Shown: positions 16,237 to 25,496 of the stretch, one piece after another
Position numbering within the stretch: position 1 is the first letter of the stretch
Layout: every line of letters begins with the position of its first letter
NCBI GenBank assembly: GCA_041320695.1
Contig: JBGGOQ010000001.1
Span: 124,001 to 188,000 of the forward strand
Source: Caldicellulosiruptoraceae bacterium PP1
GTDB lineage: Bacteria; Bacillota; Thermoanaerobacteria; Caldicellulosiruptorales; Caldicellulosiruptoraceae
Direction: 5' to 3'
DNA: 64,000 nt
Notes under the pieces: model-generated
The model's input: the letters and a program-made list of their open reading frames with translations, nothing else
The model's database searches: none
What the model was told of the DNA's origin: nothing
Made by a program: the position numbers and the translations under genes

Positions 16237-17967
16237 ATGCGAAGGTTAAAGAAATATATAAAAAATAACTGGATATTTTTTACATTAGCTTTATCTTCAA
16301 CACTTTTTTCATTAATTCTTGATATGTTCAATCCTAAAATAGTTGAACAACTTATTGATAAGGTAATTGTAAAAAATAATATTGCTTTGCTTCCTAAACT
16401 TTTAATAATACTTGCTATAATAACAATTTCAAGGGCTATATTTGGATATTTTAGGGAATATTTCATGGATTTAGGAGGTTCAAAATTAGCGGCTGAACTA
16501 AGGCAAGATTTATTTACACATCTTCAAAAACTGTCATTTAGTTTTTTTGACAGTATAAATACTGGCGAGTTGATGTCAAGAATAAAAGAGGATATTGAAA
16601 ATATTTGGTTTGCCTTTGGTTTTGGTATAATGCTTTTCTTTGAACAAAGTCTATATTTTATAATAGCAACCATAATATTACTTAATATTAACTGGGAGTT
16701 AACTTTTTTGGTTTTATTGATTATGCCCATCATTGGAATTATAGCATACAGACTTGAAGTTGAAACTGATAAGGTATATGGAGAAATTTCAGATCAAGGT
16801 GTTAAAATGAACACTACTGCACAAGAGGATATTGCAGGCATTAGGGTTGTAAAATCATTTGCAAGAGAAAAATATGAAATAGAGAAGTTTTTAACACAGA
16901 ATCAAAAAAATTATCAACTAAACTTGAAACAAGCAAAGATACTTTCAAGATATTCTCCCTGGATTGATTTTTTGACTAATTTTGCAGTTGCTTTAACAAT
17001 TACAACTGGCGGAATAATTGTAATAAAAGATAAAATGTCAATAGGAACATTGGTTGCTTTTAGTGGTTACGTATCTATGCTTGTTTGGCCAATGAGAATG
17101 AGTGGTTGGCTTATAAATATTTTATCTCAATGTAAGGCATCACTTGGTAAGATAGAAAAATTGTTTAATAAAATACCTGAAATTATTGATGATAAAGATG
17201 CAAAAGATTATGAAATAAAAGGTCATATTATATTTAAAAATGTTTCATTTAAATATAAAAATGAGTATATTCTCCATGACATTAATTTTGAAGTAAAACC
17301 AGGAAAGACCTTAGCAATTATGGGGCCAACTGGTTCTGGTAAAACAACTATAATTAATTTGATTGGAAGGTTTTATAATCCAACAATGGGAAAGATATTG
17401 ATTGATAATAATGATATTACCAAAATAAAATTGACATCTTTAAGAAATTCAATATCATATATTCCTCAAGATGTATTTTTATTTTCAGATACTGTAGAAG
17501 AAAATATAAGATTTGGTGATAACTCAATATCTGAACAAGATATTATAAATTCATTGAAAATTTCACATGCATATAATTTTGTTATGAAACTTCCAGAGAA
17601 ATTGAAAACAGTAATTGGTGAAAGAGGCATAGGTTTATCTGGAGGACAAAAGCAAAGGATCTCGATTGCAAGAGCATTAGCAAGAAAAAGCAAAATACTA
17701 ATAATGGATGATGCTACTTCAGCACTTGATATGGAAACTGAATATAAGATACAAAAAGAGTTAAGAAAAATAGAAAATCTTACAAAAATCATAATAGCTC
17801 ATAGAATTTCTGCTGTTAAAGATGCTGATGAAATTATTGTTCTTGACAAAGGAAAAATTATTGAAAGAGGAACACATGAAACACTACTTGCTAAAAAAGG
17901 ATTTTATTATAATACCTATTTAGAGCAGTATGGTAAGTATTTTGAGGTTGACGAAGAGGTGATATAA
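16237..17967 (+). CDS. ABC exporter subunit, degenerate-site half (BmrC-like)
   Basis: About 576 residues: six-helix exporter membrane domain (1-320), then an ATPase domain. Walker A is GPTGSGKTT (about 363-371) and the signature is LSGGQ (about 467). Walker B is ILIMDDATSALD, where the catalytic glutamate is replaced by aspartate (about residue 492); the H-loop AHRIS is intact. This is the hallmark of the non-catalytic half of a heterodimeric exporter. The partner gene overlaps by 1 nt. GGAGGG at 16221-16226 precedes ATG 16237. The family exports drugs or lipids; the substrate cannot be told from sequence, but the regulated leader suggests antibiotic response. Confidence 0.9.
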   Translation: MRRLKKYIKNNWIFFTLALSSTLFSLILDMFNPKIVEQLIDKVIVKNNIALLPKLLIILAIITISRAIFGYFREYFMDLGGSKLAAELRQDLFTHLQKLSFSFFDSINTGELMSRIKEDIENIWFAFGFGIMLFFEQSLYFIIATIILLNINWELTFLVLLIMPIIGIIAYRLEVETDKVYGEISDQGVKMNTTAQEDIAGIRVVKSFAREKYEIEKFLTQNQKNYQLNLKQAKILSRYSPWIDFLTNFAVALTITTGGIIVIKDKMSIGTLVAFSGYVSMLVWPMRMSGWLINILSQCKASLGKIEKLFNKIPEIIDDKDAKDYEIKGHIIFKNVSFKYKNEYILHDINFEVKPGKTLAIMGPTGSGKTTIINLIGRFYNPTMGKILIDNNDITKIKLTSLRNSISYIPQDVFLFSDTVEENIRFGDNSISEQDIINSLKISHAYNFVMKLPEKLKTVIGERGIGLSGGQKQRISIARALARKSKILIMDDATSALDMETEYKIQKELRKIENLTKIIIAHRISAVKDADEIIVLDKGKIIERGTHETLLAKKGFYYNTYLEQYGKYFEVDEEVI

Positions 17968-19763
17968 TGGCTGAAAATGTGGGAATAAAACAAGATGAAA
18001 AATTAGAAGAAAAGGTCAATATCGACATTATTAAAAGATTATTTAAATATGTATTACCTTTTAAAAAAGATGTTTTATTAATATTATTATTAATTGGAAT
18101 TGTTATGGCTGTCGATTTAGTAAACCCATATTTTATGAAGTTAAGTATTGATAAATATATAAAAAATAAAGACCTTAATGGAATTATATTGATGGGTTGT
18201 CTTATTGTTTTTTTGAGCTTTTTATCAATGATTATTTCAAAGATAAGAATTGTATTAATGTCAAAAGTAACAAATAAAATAGTTTTAAATATAAGACAAG
18301 ACTTATACTGCCATATACAAAAGCTTTCTTTTTCATTTTTTGATGAAAGACCAGTAGGAAAAATTCTTGCAAGAGTTATTGGAGATGTTAATTCTTTAAA
18401 TAATCTTTTTAATAGCAGTATTACAAACCTTATTCCCGACAGTGTTACAGTAATATCTGTTGTAGTTATTATGCTTATGATGAACTATAAATTGGCACTT
18501 TTTTCATTATCAACACTACCTATTGTTGCTATCTCTCTTTTCGCAATTCAAACTATTTCAAGAAAGAGATGGCAGGATTATAGGAAAAAGAATTCTAATC
18601 TAAATGGATTTACTCATGAAAACTTTTCTGGAATTAAAGTTATTCAATACTTTACGGCAGAAAATTATACTTTTAAAAATTTTACTGATCTTTTGTATAA
18701 ATTAAGAAACTCATTTATAAGAGCTGTTAGAATAAATGATATGTTTTGGCCTATGGTTGAGTTTTCTTGGGGATTTGGTTTGATTATAACATATTATTTT
18801 GGTATAAAAATGATTAAAAGTGGCGATATATCAGTTGGGCTTCTTGTTGCATTTACAACTTATATTTCAATGTTTTGGAGACCAATTATGAACCTGAGTA
18901 ATTTCTATAATACCCTTATTACCAATATGGCTGGGGCTGAAAGAATATTTGAAATATTAGATATAAACCCTGATATTGTTGATGATAATAATTCAATTGA
19001 TATTGATAATATTAAGGGTGAAGTAGAGTTTAGGAATGTATCATTTAGCTATGATGATAAAAAATTGGTTCTTGATAATGTAAGTTTTAAGGTTAAACCA
19101 GGTGAAAGAATAGCACTTGTTGGTCATACTGGAGCAGGCAAAACAACAATAATAAATCTATTATGTCGATTTTATGATGCAACTGAGGGAGAAGTTCTTA
19201 TTGATGGTATAAATATTAAGAATATCAAACTTGAATCATTAAGAAAGCAAATTGGGGTTATGCTTCAAGACACATTTTTATTTTCGGGAACAGTAAAAGA
19301 TAATATATTGTATGGAAATTTATCTGCTAATGAAGAAGATGTTATAAAATGTGCTAAAGCAGTATTTGCTCACGAATTTATAGAAAAACTTGAAAATGGT
19401 TACAATACAAATATCAATGAAAGAGGAACAAGGCTATCAACAGGGCAAAGGCAGCTTATATCATTAGCACGAACCTTAATAGCAGATCCCAAAATATTGA
19501 TATTAGATGAAGCAACTGCAAGTATTGATACCTATACCGAAAGGTTATTGCAGAAAGGTATAGAGAAGCTCTTAACAGGAAGAACATCGTTTATAATAGC
19601 TCATAGATTGTCAACTATACAGAATGCAGATAAGATAATGGTTGTTGAAGATGGAAGAATTGTCGAAATGGGTAATCATAATGAACTAATGCAAAAACAA
19701 GGTGTATATTATAATATGTTTGTTTCACAATTTAAAGTATGGGATGAAGTTAATGCAAAATAA
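17967..19763 (+). CDS. ABC exporter subunit, catalytic half (BmrD-like)
   Basis: 598 residues with an N-terminal extension of about 30, a six-helix membrane domain and an ATPase domain. Walker A is GHTGAGKTT (about 386), Walker B is ILILDEATASID with the catalytic glutamate, and the H-loop is AHRLSTI. Its signature is LSTGQ rather than LSGGQ. Paired with the upstream subunit, one ATP site would be fully canonical (this Walker B, partner LSGGQ) and the other doubly degenerate. That is typical of BmrCD or TM287/288-type heterodimers. Start and upstream stop overlap by 1 nt (TAATG) after a GAGGTGA site. Confidence 0.92.
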   Translation: MAENVGIKQDEKLEEKVNIDIIKRLFKYVLPFKKDVLLILLLIGIVMAVDLVNPYFMKLSIDKYIKNKDLNGIILMGCLIVFLSFLSMIISKIRIVLMSKVTNKIVLNIRQDLYCHIQKLSFSFFDERPVGKILARVIGDVNSLNNLFNSSITNLIPDSVTVISVVVIMLMMNYKLALFSLSTLPIVAISLFAIQTISRKRWQDYRKKNSNLNGFTHENFSGIKVIQYFTAENYTFKNFTDLLYKLRNSFIRAVRINDMFWPMVEFSWGFGLIITYYFGIKMIKSGDISVGLLVAFTTYISMFWRPIMNLSNFYNTLITNMAGAERIFEILDINPDIVDDNNSIDIDNIKGEVEFRNVSFSYDDKKLVLDNVSFKVKPGERIALVGHTGAGKTTIINLLCRFYDATEGEVLIDGINIKNIKLESLRKQIGVMLQDTFLFSGTVKDNILYGNLSANEEDVIKCAKAVFAHEFIEKLENGYNTNINERGTRLSTGQRQLISLARTLIADPKILILDEATASIDTYTERLLQKGIEKLLTGRTSFIIAHRLSTIQNADKIMVVEDGRIVEMGNHNELMQKQGVYYNMFVSQFKVWDEVNAK

Positions 19764-19785
19764 AAAGAGGCAAACGCCTCTTTTT
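19762..19785. terminator. Bidirectional terminator between the ABC operon and the MFS gene
   Basis: AAAAAGAGGC / GCCTCTTTTT with an AAAC loop: T-runs on both strands, so it serves both convergent units. Its right edge touches the stop of the minus-strand MFS gene. Confidence 0.88.
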
Positions 19786-21127
19786 ATTTACTTAGTCTAT
19801 TCCTAATTTCATTTCTAAGACTTTTTGCTCCGGGCTCATTTACTTTATTTTTTAAATACAACATTGAGAAAAATCTGAGAATTCCTGACAATAAAAATGC
19901 CATATGATAGTTAACAAAATGAAGGTTTACTTTTTCAAATAAGATAATGATATATGGGGCAATATGTTCAATAAAAAAGCCACCTAATATAACAGGAATA
20001 GCATTCCCAAAAACAGCATTAAATAAGTTAATACTTGCAACATACATTGATTTTTGGTTAGAATCAGAAAGCTTAAGAATCAAATTATTGTTTCCCATGT
20101 CCATTATTGGCCAAAGAATACCTGCTAAGATGCTTATTATAGCAATTAGATATTTATAATTATGTGCATTTGTAAAACACCACAATATAGGAACAAAACA
20201 TAACAATGATGATGATAATAAAAGCATAGGTCTATTACCAATTCTATCAACAATCTTACCTACATATGGAATTGTAATAATTGTTGCCAAATTACTAATA
20301 ATTTGTGTGTAAAAGATGATATTAAAATAGCTCATCTTCAGATCTTTAATCATATACATATTAAAATAAGGACCTGCTACATTCAAACCAAAATTCCAAA
20401 GGACAAAGAAAATCATAAAGTGTTTAAATGAGTTATTTTTAAGTGTAGCCTTAAACATATTTACAATGTCTAAATTTTCTTTTTGTTGTTTCATAGGTAT
20501 ATCATCGACAAAAATAAAAGCAAGAATATCAAATAAACCCATTATTGCAGCAAATATAAAAATTATCATAAATCCATATAAGTTATTATGAGTATCTAAA
20601 AATCTTCCAATTGCAAGGCCTGTAATCATACCAACGATAGTAAAAATAGTAGCACGCCTACCAAAAAATCTGCCTCTTATCTGTTCAGGTATTAAATCTC
20701 CCATCCATGACCAAAAAGCTACGTTAGTAAATGAACTTGAAATTGATGCAAAAGTCATTAAAAATATCAATAAAAATAATAATATATATGAACCTTTGTT
20801 AAATAATAAAGGCAAAAATGCAATGAATATCCATGGTATTCTATGGAATATACCACTTATTAAAAATATTTTTTTTCGTTTTCTATTTTTCTCTAAGAAA
20901 TAAGATGCAAAAACCTGCATTACTCCACCTAATACAGGTAGAGCTAACATTAAACCATATAAAAAATCACCAAAACCGACATTTTTAGCAAGCCCTGCTA
21001 TAGGAGATCCTTGTGTAACATTAAAGAATACAACACCAAAGCTAATACCTAATATTACAAAATTAAGGCTACGTAGAAGATTTTTATCTTTAGTTAAGTC
21101 ACTATTTAGCTTCAATTGAAACCACAA
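19784..21127 (-). CDS. Major facilitator superfamily transporter
   Basis: 447 residues with about twelve hydrophobic segments and MFS-type loop motifs. The loop after the fourth segment has DLIPEQIRGRFFGRRA, and the second half has PYVGKIVDRIGNRPMLL, which resembles the MFS GxxxDRxGRR loop. The acid-loop pattern resembles uncharacterised MFS proteins of Firmicutes; the substrate is unknown. The first codon is TTG 21127 after a weak AAAGG; an in-frame TTG four codons further is possible. It faces the ABC exporter operon convergently and may be a second efflux function or coincidental. Confidence 0.82.
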   Translation of the reverse strand: MWFQLKLNSDLTKDKNLLRSLNFVILGISFGVVFFNVTQGSPIAGLAKNVGFGDFLYGLMLALPVLGGVMQVFASYFLEKNRKRKKIFLISGIFHRIPWIFIAFLPLLFNKGSYILLFLLIFLMTFASISSSFTNVAFWSWMGDLIPEQIRGRFFGRRATIFTIVGMITGLAIGRFLDTHNNLYGFMIIFIFAAIMGLFDILAFIFVDDIPMKQQKENLDIVNMFKATLKNNSFKHFMIFFVLWNFGLNVAGPYFNMYMIKDLKMSYFNIIFYTQIISNLATIITIPYVGKIVDRIGNRPMLLLSSSLLCFVPILWCFTNAHNYKYLIAIISILAGILWPIMDMGNNNLILKLSDSNQKSMYVASINLFNAVFGNAIPVILGGFFIEHIAPYIIILFEKVNLHFVNYHMAFLLSGILRFFSMLYLKNKVNEPGAKSLRNEIRNRLSK

Positions 21128-21183
21128 CCTTTGCTATGTAGAATAAAATTACATAGATAATTATACCTTAAAAAAAGATATAA

Positions 21184-21217
21184 AAAAACTGTAGGAAAAT
21201 AAAATCCTACAGTTTTG
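21184..21217 (-). terminator. Terminator of spoVT (minus strand)
   Basis: Read on the minus strand, AAAACTGTAGGA pairs with TCCTACAGTTTT and is followed by a T-run. The stem is nearly symmetric but the longer T-run is on the minus strand. Confidence 0.8.
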
Positions 21218-21249
21218 GGTTAACAAAATATTTTTTAAAATTTGCACAA

Positions 21250-21801
21250 TTATTGTTCAAGTTGTTTACCAAAGAAAGATGTGGCTGCTTGAACTAGTTT
21301 ATATTCTGGATCTCCCATTCGTGCATTTGATTCTGTTGAGCACATAATAACTGCACCTATAACATTGCCTTCTGATAAAATAGGGCTTATTATTTGTGCT
21401 GTATATCTTGTTGCGTCATCAGATACTATTGGAACAGTTCTTAATTCATTTTCTGATTTTACAAATAATACAGAGTTTTCGTCCATAATTCTTTCCAATT
21501 CGGTGCTTAATGATTTATCAAAGTAATCTTTTTTTGATGCACCAGAAACAGCAATAACACCATCCCTGTCAGTAATTATTATAATATGTCCGCTTACTTG
21601 ATGAAGAGTTTCTGCATATTCTTTAGCAAAAGCTCCCATTTCACCTATCGGTGAAAACTTTTTAAGAACAACTTCGCCTTCTTTATCAGTATATATTTCA
21701 AGTGGGTCGCCCTCTCTAATCTTCAGTGTTCTTCTAATTTCTTTTGGAATAACCACCCTACCTAAATCATCAATTCGTCTTACAATACCTGTTGCCTTCA
21801 T
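21250..21801 (-). CDS. spoVT: Stage V sporulation protein T (AbrB-type regulator)
   Basis: 183 residues. The N-terminal AbrB swapped-hairpin domain (residues 1-50) contains GIVRRIDDLGRVVIPKEIRR. The C-terminal GAF-like domain (about 55-180) contains SGHIIIITDRDGVIAVSGAS. This exact two-domain layout and length identify SpoVT, the forespore regulator that tunes late sporulation genes. A GAGGAGATG site precedes the start on the minus strand. Confidence 0.96.
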   Translation of the reverse strand: MKATGIVRRIDDLGRVVIPKEIRRTLKIREGDPLEIYTDKEGEVVLKKFSPIGEMGAFAKEYAETLHQVSGHIIIITDRDGVIAVSGASKKDYFDKSLSTELERIMDENSVLFVKSENELRTVPIVSDDATRYTAQIISPILSEGNVIGAVIMCSTESNARMGDPEYKLVQAATSFFGKQLEQ

Positions 21802-21857
21802 ATTTTCATCTCCTCATATATTTTTCTAATACTTATTTTTCTTATTTATGAATTAAT

Positions 21858-22229
21858 TTATTCTATTTCGTCATTTTTTTTGATCAAATTTTCTAAATGT
21901 ATTTTTCTAAACTCTTGATGTCTTTTTATTTTATCAATAGTTTTTTGATTTAGCTTATCTTTATTGTGTGAAAGATAACCTTCAGTATAGAGATAATTTT
22001 TTACCAGATTTCTAACTTCATCTTCTCTATCATATTCATTTAGTAAAGCTTTTTGAAGACTTGAGATTTGATCCTCACGTCTTTTTTGCTTATCAATTGC
22101 TTGCTTTATCTTATCGTCATTCATAATGCTGCCAAATTCTTCTAAATGTCTTTCTGTTCTTGTCCATTTTTGGATTATATTTTGAAGATGTTTTATTCTT
22201 CTTTTGTTTTGTTCTAATCTTTTGACCAA
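21858..22229 (-). CDS. Unrecognised small charged helical protein
   Basis: About 123 residues, very rich in Lys, Arg, Glu and Gln, with no membrane segment or signal peptide. The pattern RLEQNKRRIKHLQNIIQKW and KQKRREDQISSLQKAL suggests long amphipathic helices or a coiled coil. I recognise no family. AGGAG lies next to the GTG at 22241, too close for that codon to use it; TTG 22229, 11 nt away, is the likely start. It lies upstream of and co-directional with spoVT (56-nt gap), so the two may be cotranscribed and it could act in sporulation; that is inference from position only. Confidence 0.6.
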   Translation of the reverse strand: MVKRLEQNKRRIKHLQNIIQKWTRTERHLEEFGSIMNDDKIKQAIDKQKRREDQISSLQKALLNEYDREDEVRNLVKNYLYTEGYLSHNKDKLNQKTIDKIKRHQEFRKIHLENLIKKNDEIE

Positions 22230-22329
22230 AACATAAATCACTCCTATTCAAAATTAGTTTATAAAATTTAAGCAAGATATTCATATATTATTTTTGTCAA
22301 ATAAATTGGTTTTAATTCTTAAAAAAGAT

Positions 22330-22361
22330 AAAAAAAAAGAATCCACCAATTGGGTGAATTC
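22330..22361 (-). terminator. Terminator of the Gfo/Idh gene (minus strand)
   Basis: On the minus strand GAATTCACC pairs with GGTGGATTC (one G-T pair) around a 5-nt loop and is followed by eight or more T. Confidence 0.82.
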
Positions 22362-22369
22362 TCATTGCT

Positions 22370-23440
22370 TTATTCAAAGTCAACTACTTGTTGCAACTTA
22401 TCTGATAATGCACAAGCTTCCATTAATTTCATAACTCGTAGTACCTGAGAGTTTTTGACTATCAATTCTGATTTACCTTCTATTGTATCAACTACATTTT
22501 TATAAAATTCAGATAAATCTGATTTTTGTATTGGTAGTGGTTCTTCAACAATACTGTTTTCATTTCTTGGAGCCATTGTTTTTGTGAGCCCTGAAGCAGC
22601 TCTTATTGGGATAGCATCTTTATCTTCCCAATTTTTAACTCTTACCACTTTACCATTTAAGCTCCAATCATATATAACAGCCGAACCATTAACGCCTAAT
22701 ATATACCATCTAGGTAAATTTACAAAATTACTTGTTCCAACTTCTAATAATGCAGTTTTACCACTTTCGAATGTAAGAATTACTTTAAAACCATCATCAA
22801 CTTCTTCATTTGTAACATGTGTAAACTTACAAAAAACCTTTTTTATTTTTTCATCAATCATCACAAGCATTTGATCAAGGATATGTACACCCCAATCGAG
22901 AAGCATTCCTCCACCATGTTCTCTTTTTTGTCTCCAGTCACCTGGAATTCCCCTTGAACCATGAACTCTTGATTCAATTGTATATATTTCACCTAATAGA
23001 TTTTTGTCATATATCTCTTTAATAGTAAGAAAATCTTCATCCCAACGCCTATTTTGATGAACTACAAAAACCTTACCAGTTTCTTTTTGGACTTTAATTA
23101 CCTCTTCCAATTCAACGCTATTCATCATTGCTGGTTTTTCACAAACAACGTTTTTCCCAGCCTTTAATGCTTTAATAGAAATCTCTTTGTGAACATCATT
23201 TGGTGTTGCAACAACAACTATATCTACACGTGAATCATTTAAAACATCATCTAATGTTTCAAAAACATGTATTCCTCTTTTTTGAGCATATTCTTTTCTG
23301 CTTTCCTTGATGTCGTTAATACCTACTAAAGTTAAATTATCAAACGTTTGAACATAATCAGCATGCCAACCACCCATTCCGCCAAAGCCAACAACTGCAA
23401 CTCCAAATTTTCTAGATAACAACTTAATCAGTCCTTTCAT
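22370..23440 (-). CDS. Gfo/Idh/MocA family NAD(P)-dependent oxidoreductase
   Basis: 356 residues. The N-terminal Rossmann fold has VAVVGFGGMGGWHADY, the EKP motif (VCEKPAMMN) marks the catalytic lysine, and the C-terminal alpha/beta domain contains LLDWGVHILDQMLVMID with the conserved histidine. Such enzymes oxidise or reduce sugars, inositols or related polyols; the substrate is not evident. It has its own terminator and no sugar genes nearby. The call is family-level only. Confidence 0.88.
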   Translation of the reverse strand: MKGLIKLLSRKFGVAVVGFGGMGGWHADYVQTFDNLTLVGINDIKESRKEYAQKRGIHVFETLDDVLNDSRVDIVVVATPNDVHKEISIKALKAGKNVVCEKPAMMNSVELEEVIKVQKETGKVFVVHQNRRWDEDFLTIKEIYDKNLLGEIYTIESRVHGSRGIPGDWRQKREHGGGMLLDWGVHILDQMLVMIDEKIKKVFCKFTHVTNEEVDDGFKVILTFESGKTALLEVGTSNFVNLPRWYILGVNGSAVIYDWSLNGKVVRVKNWEDKDAIPIRAASGLTKTMAPRNENSIVEEPLPIQKSDLSEFYKNVVDTIEGKSELIVKNSQVLRVMKLMEACALSDKLQQVVDFE

Positions 23441-23633
23441 AAGTTAAATATTATTGATATCAAAGAAGCTAATATATATTTCTAAAAATATTAAAAATAG
23501 TAAAATTATCATATTTAGCTATTCGCAATTATGGTCAATTATTATTTTATTAGTTAGTCAATACTTTTTATATTCTATAAATAGGTTTTTTATTATGTTT
23601 TTGTGGTATTTTAAGATGTATATTTATTTTAAA

Positions 23634-23662
23634 TTGAATAATGTATATTTATTTAATATAAT
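23634..23662 (+). promoter_or_regulatory. Promoter of iorA
   Basis: -35 TTGAAT at 23634-23639, a 17-nt spacer and -10 TATAAT at 23657-23662. It would start transcription near 23669, about 40 nt before iorA. The rest of the 23441-23708 gap is very A/T-rich, and I see no gene in it. Confidence 0.6.
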
Positions 23663-23708
23663 ATTATAAATTCAACTTGAATTTAGAACATAAATAGGTG
23701 GTGGCATA

Positions 23709-25493
23709 ATGAAAAAAATCCTTATGGGTAATGAAGCTGTTGCATTATCACTTTACTTAAATGGTGTAAATGTTGTAACAGGCTATCCCGGAACACCTTC
23801 GACAGAGGTTATAGAAACTTTGAAAAATTTCAAAGATGATGATTTTTATGTTGAATGGTCAACAAATGAAAAAGTTGCATTAGAAGTTGCGGCAGGTGCA
23901 AGTATTAGTGGTGCAAGAACAGTAGTTACAATGAAGCAGGTTGGTTTAAACGTTGCCGCAGATCCACTTCTTTCATTAAGTATGATAGGAGTGGAGGGTG
24001 GAATGATTATTTATGTGGCAGATGACCCAGGACCTCATTCATCTCAAACTGAACAAGATACCCGAAACTTTGCACGATTTTGCAATTTACCCATATTTGA
24101 CCCATCAAGTCCTAAAGAGGCATTTGAGCTTATTGGTACTGCCTTTGAAATTTCTGAGAAGTATAAAATTCCTGTAATTTTTAGAATGACTACAAGAGTT
24201 TGCCATTCAAATGAAGATATTGAATTTGAATTTGAACGCAAAAAAAGGAATGTAACTGGTTTCTCAAAAGATCCAAAATGGGTTATACTACCGAGCCTTT
24301 CATATAAAAAACATATAGAATTGGAAGAAAAACTTCAGTCTATGTCTTATGAATTAGGAATTTATAATAAGGTACATAATAAAGGTAAAATTGGTATTAT
24401 TACTTCGGGTGTTTCATACTACTATGTACTTGAAGCTATAAAGGATTTTGATGATTTATTTTCAGTTATGAAGGTAACAATTTCTCATCCAATTGATAAG
24501 AATTTAATAATTAAATTTGCAAAAGATAAAGAATCAATAATATTTTTTGAAGAGCTTGATCCTGTAATTGAAGAAGAATGCAAGATAATTCTCTTTGAAA
24601 ATAACATTTCAATAAAAACTTTTGGAAAAAGAAGTGGACATGTAAAATATGCAGGTGAATTCAATACAGATTATATAAAAGAAGTTTTGAATAGCATAAT
24701 AGAATGTCAAATAAACAAAGATATTAATGATGAAATTAATAAAAACTCATTATTTTTAAGAACACCAGAGCTATGTGCTGGGTGTCCACATAGAAATTCA
24801 TTTTTGGCAATAAACGAAGCAAGTAAAGGAACAAAAGTAATCTTTACTGGAGATATAGGTTGCTATACACTTGGAGCAGCAAAACCAATAAGTACAACAG
24901 ATACTTGTCTTTGTATGGGTGCAAGTATTACCATGGGACAAGGAATAAAAATAGTTGAAAAAGATGCCAAGGTTTTTACTTTTATTGGAGATTCAACATT
25001 TTTTCACAGTGGAATGACTGGCATTGCAAATGCAATATATAATAATCATAATTTAGTTCTATGTATTCTTGATAATCTAACAACTGGAATGACAGGATTT
25101 CAACCACATCCTGGTACAGGTAAGAAAGTTGATGGAACATTAGCTCCAAATATTGAAATAGAAAAAGTTTTAACAGGATTGGGTATTCAAAAAATCCTCA
25201 TATTAGATCCTTATGAAAATCTTGAGATATTAATTAAAAAGATAAAGGAATTTACTTCAGATGATGACATTTGTGCAATTATTTTTAGACGTGAGTGTAT
25301 TAACATTACAAAAAAGGTGAGAAGCTATAAAATAAACTTAGATAAATGTATTAAATGTAGAATATGTTTATATAAAACTGGATGTCCAGCTATTTTTGAA
25401 GAGGATAATAAAATAAAAATTGATACTAATATTTGCTTTGGATGCAATCTTTGTAGCTTTTATTGCAAGCATAATGCTATTGAGGAGGCCTAA
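23709..25493 (+). CDS. iorA: Indolepyruvate ferredoxin oxidoreductase, alpha subunit
   Basis: Oxidatively decarboxylates aryl pyruvates (from Trp, Phe, Tyr) to aryl-acetyl-CoA while reducing ferredoxin. 594 residues. The N-terminal pyrimidine-binding domain has GYPGTPSTEVIE, and the thiamine-diphosphate domain has CAGCPHRNS, GDIGCYTLGA and GDSTFFHSGMTG. The C-terminus holds two 4Fe-4S motifs (CIKCRICLYKTGCP and CFGCNLCSFYCKHN). It is followed 3 nt later by iorB. The domain order and length match clostridial and archaeal IorA. Confidence 0.96.
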   Translation: MKKILMGNEAVALSLYLNGVNVVTGYPGTPSTEVIETLKNFKDDDFYVEWSTNEKVALEVAAGASISGARTVVTMKQVGLNVAADPLLSLSMIGVEGGMIIYVADDPGPHSSQTEQDTRNFARFCNLPIFDPSSPKEAFELIGTAFEISEKYKIPVIFRMTTRVCHSNEDIEFEFERKKRNVTGFSKDPKWVILPSLSYKKHIELEEKLQSMSYELGIYNKVHNKGKIGIITSGVSYYYVLEAIKDFDDLFSVMKVTISHPIDKNLIIKFAKDKESIIFFEELDPVIEEECKIILFENNISIKTFGKRSGHVKYAGEFNTDYIKEVLNSIIECQINKDINDEINKNSLFLRTPELCAGCPHRNSFLAINEASKGTKVIFTGDIGCYTLGAAKPISTTDTCLCMGASITMGQGIKIVEKDAKVFTFIGDSTFFHSGMTGIANAIYNNHNLVLCILDNLTTGMTGFQPHPGTGKKVDGTLAPNIEIEKVLTGLGIQKILILDPYENLEILIKKIKEFTSDDDICAIIFRRECINITKKVRSYKINLDKCIKCRICLYKTGCPAIFEEDNKIKIDTNICFGCNLCSFYCKHNAIEEA

Positions 25494-25496
25494 CTT

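Noticed and set aside
23454..23669. 71-codon ORF between the Gfo/Idh gene and iorA
   Set aside because: Very A/T-rich, no ribosome site, composition of untranslated sequence, and it contains the iorA promoter.
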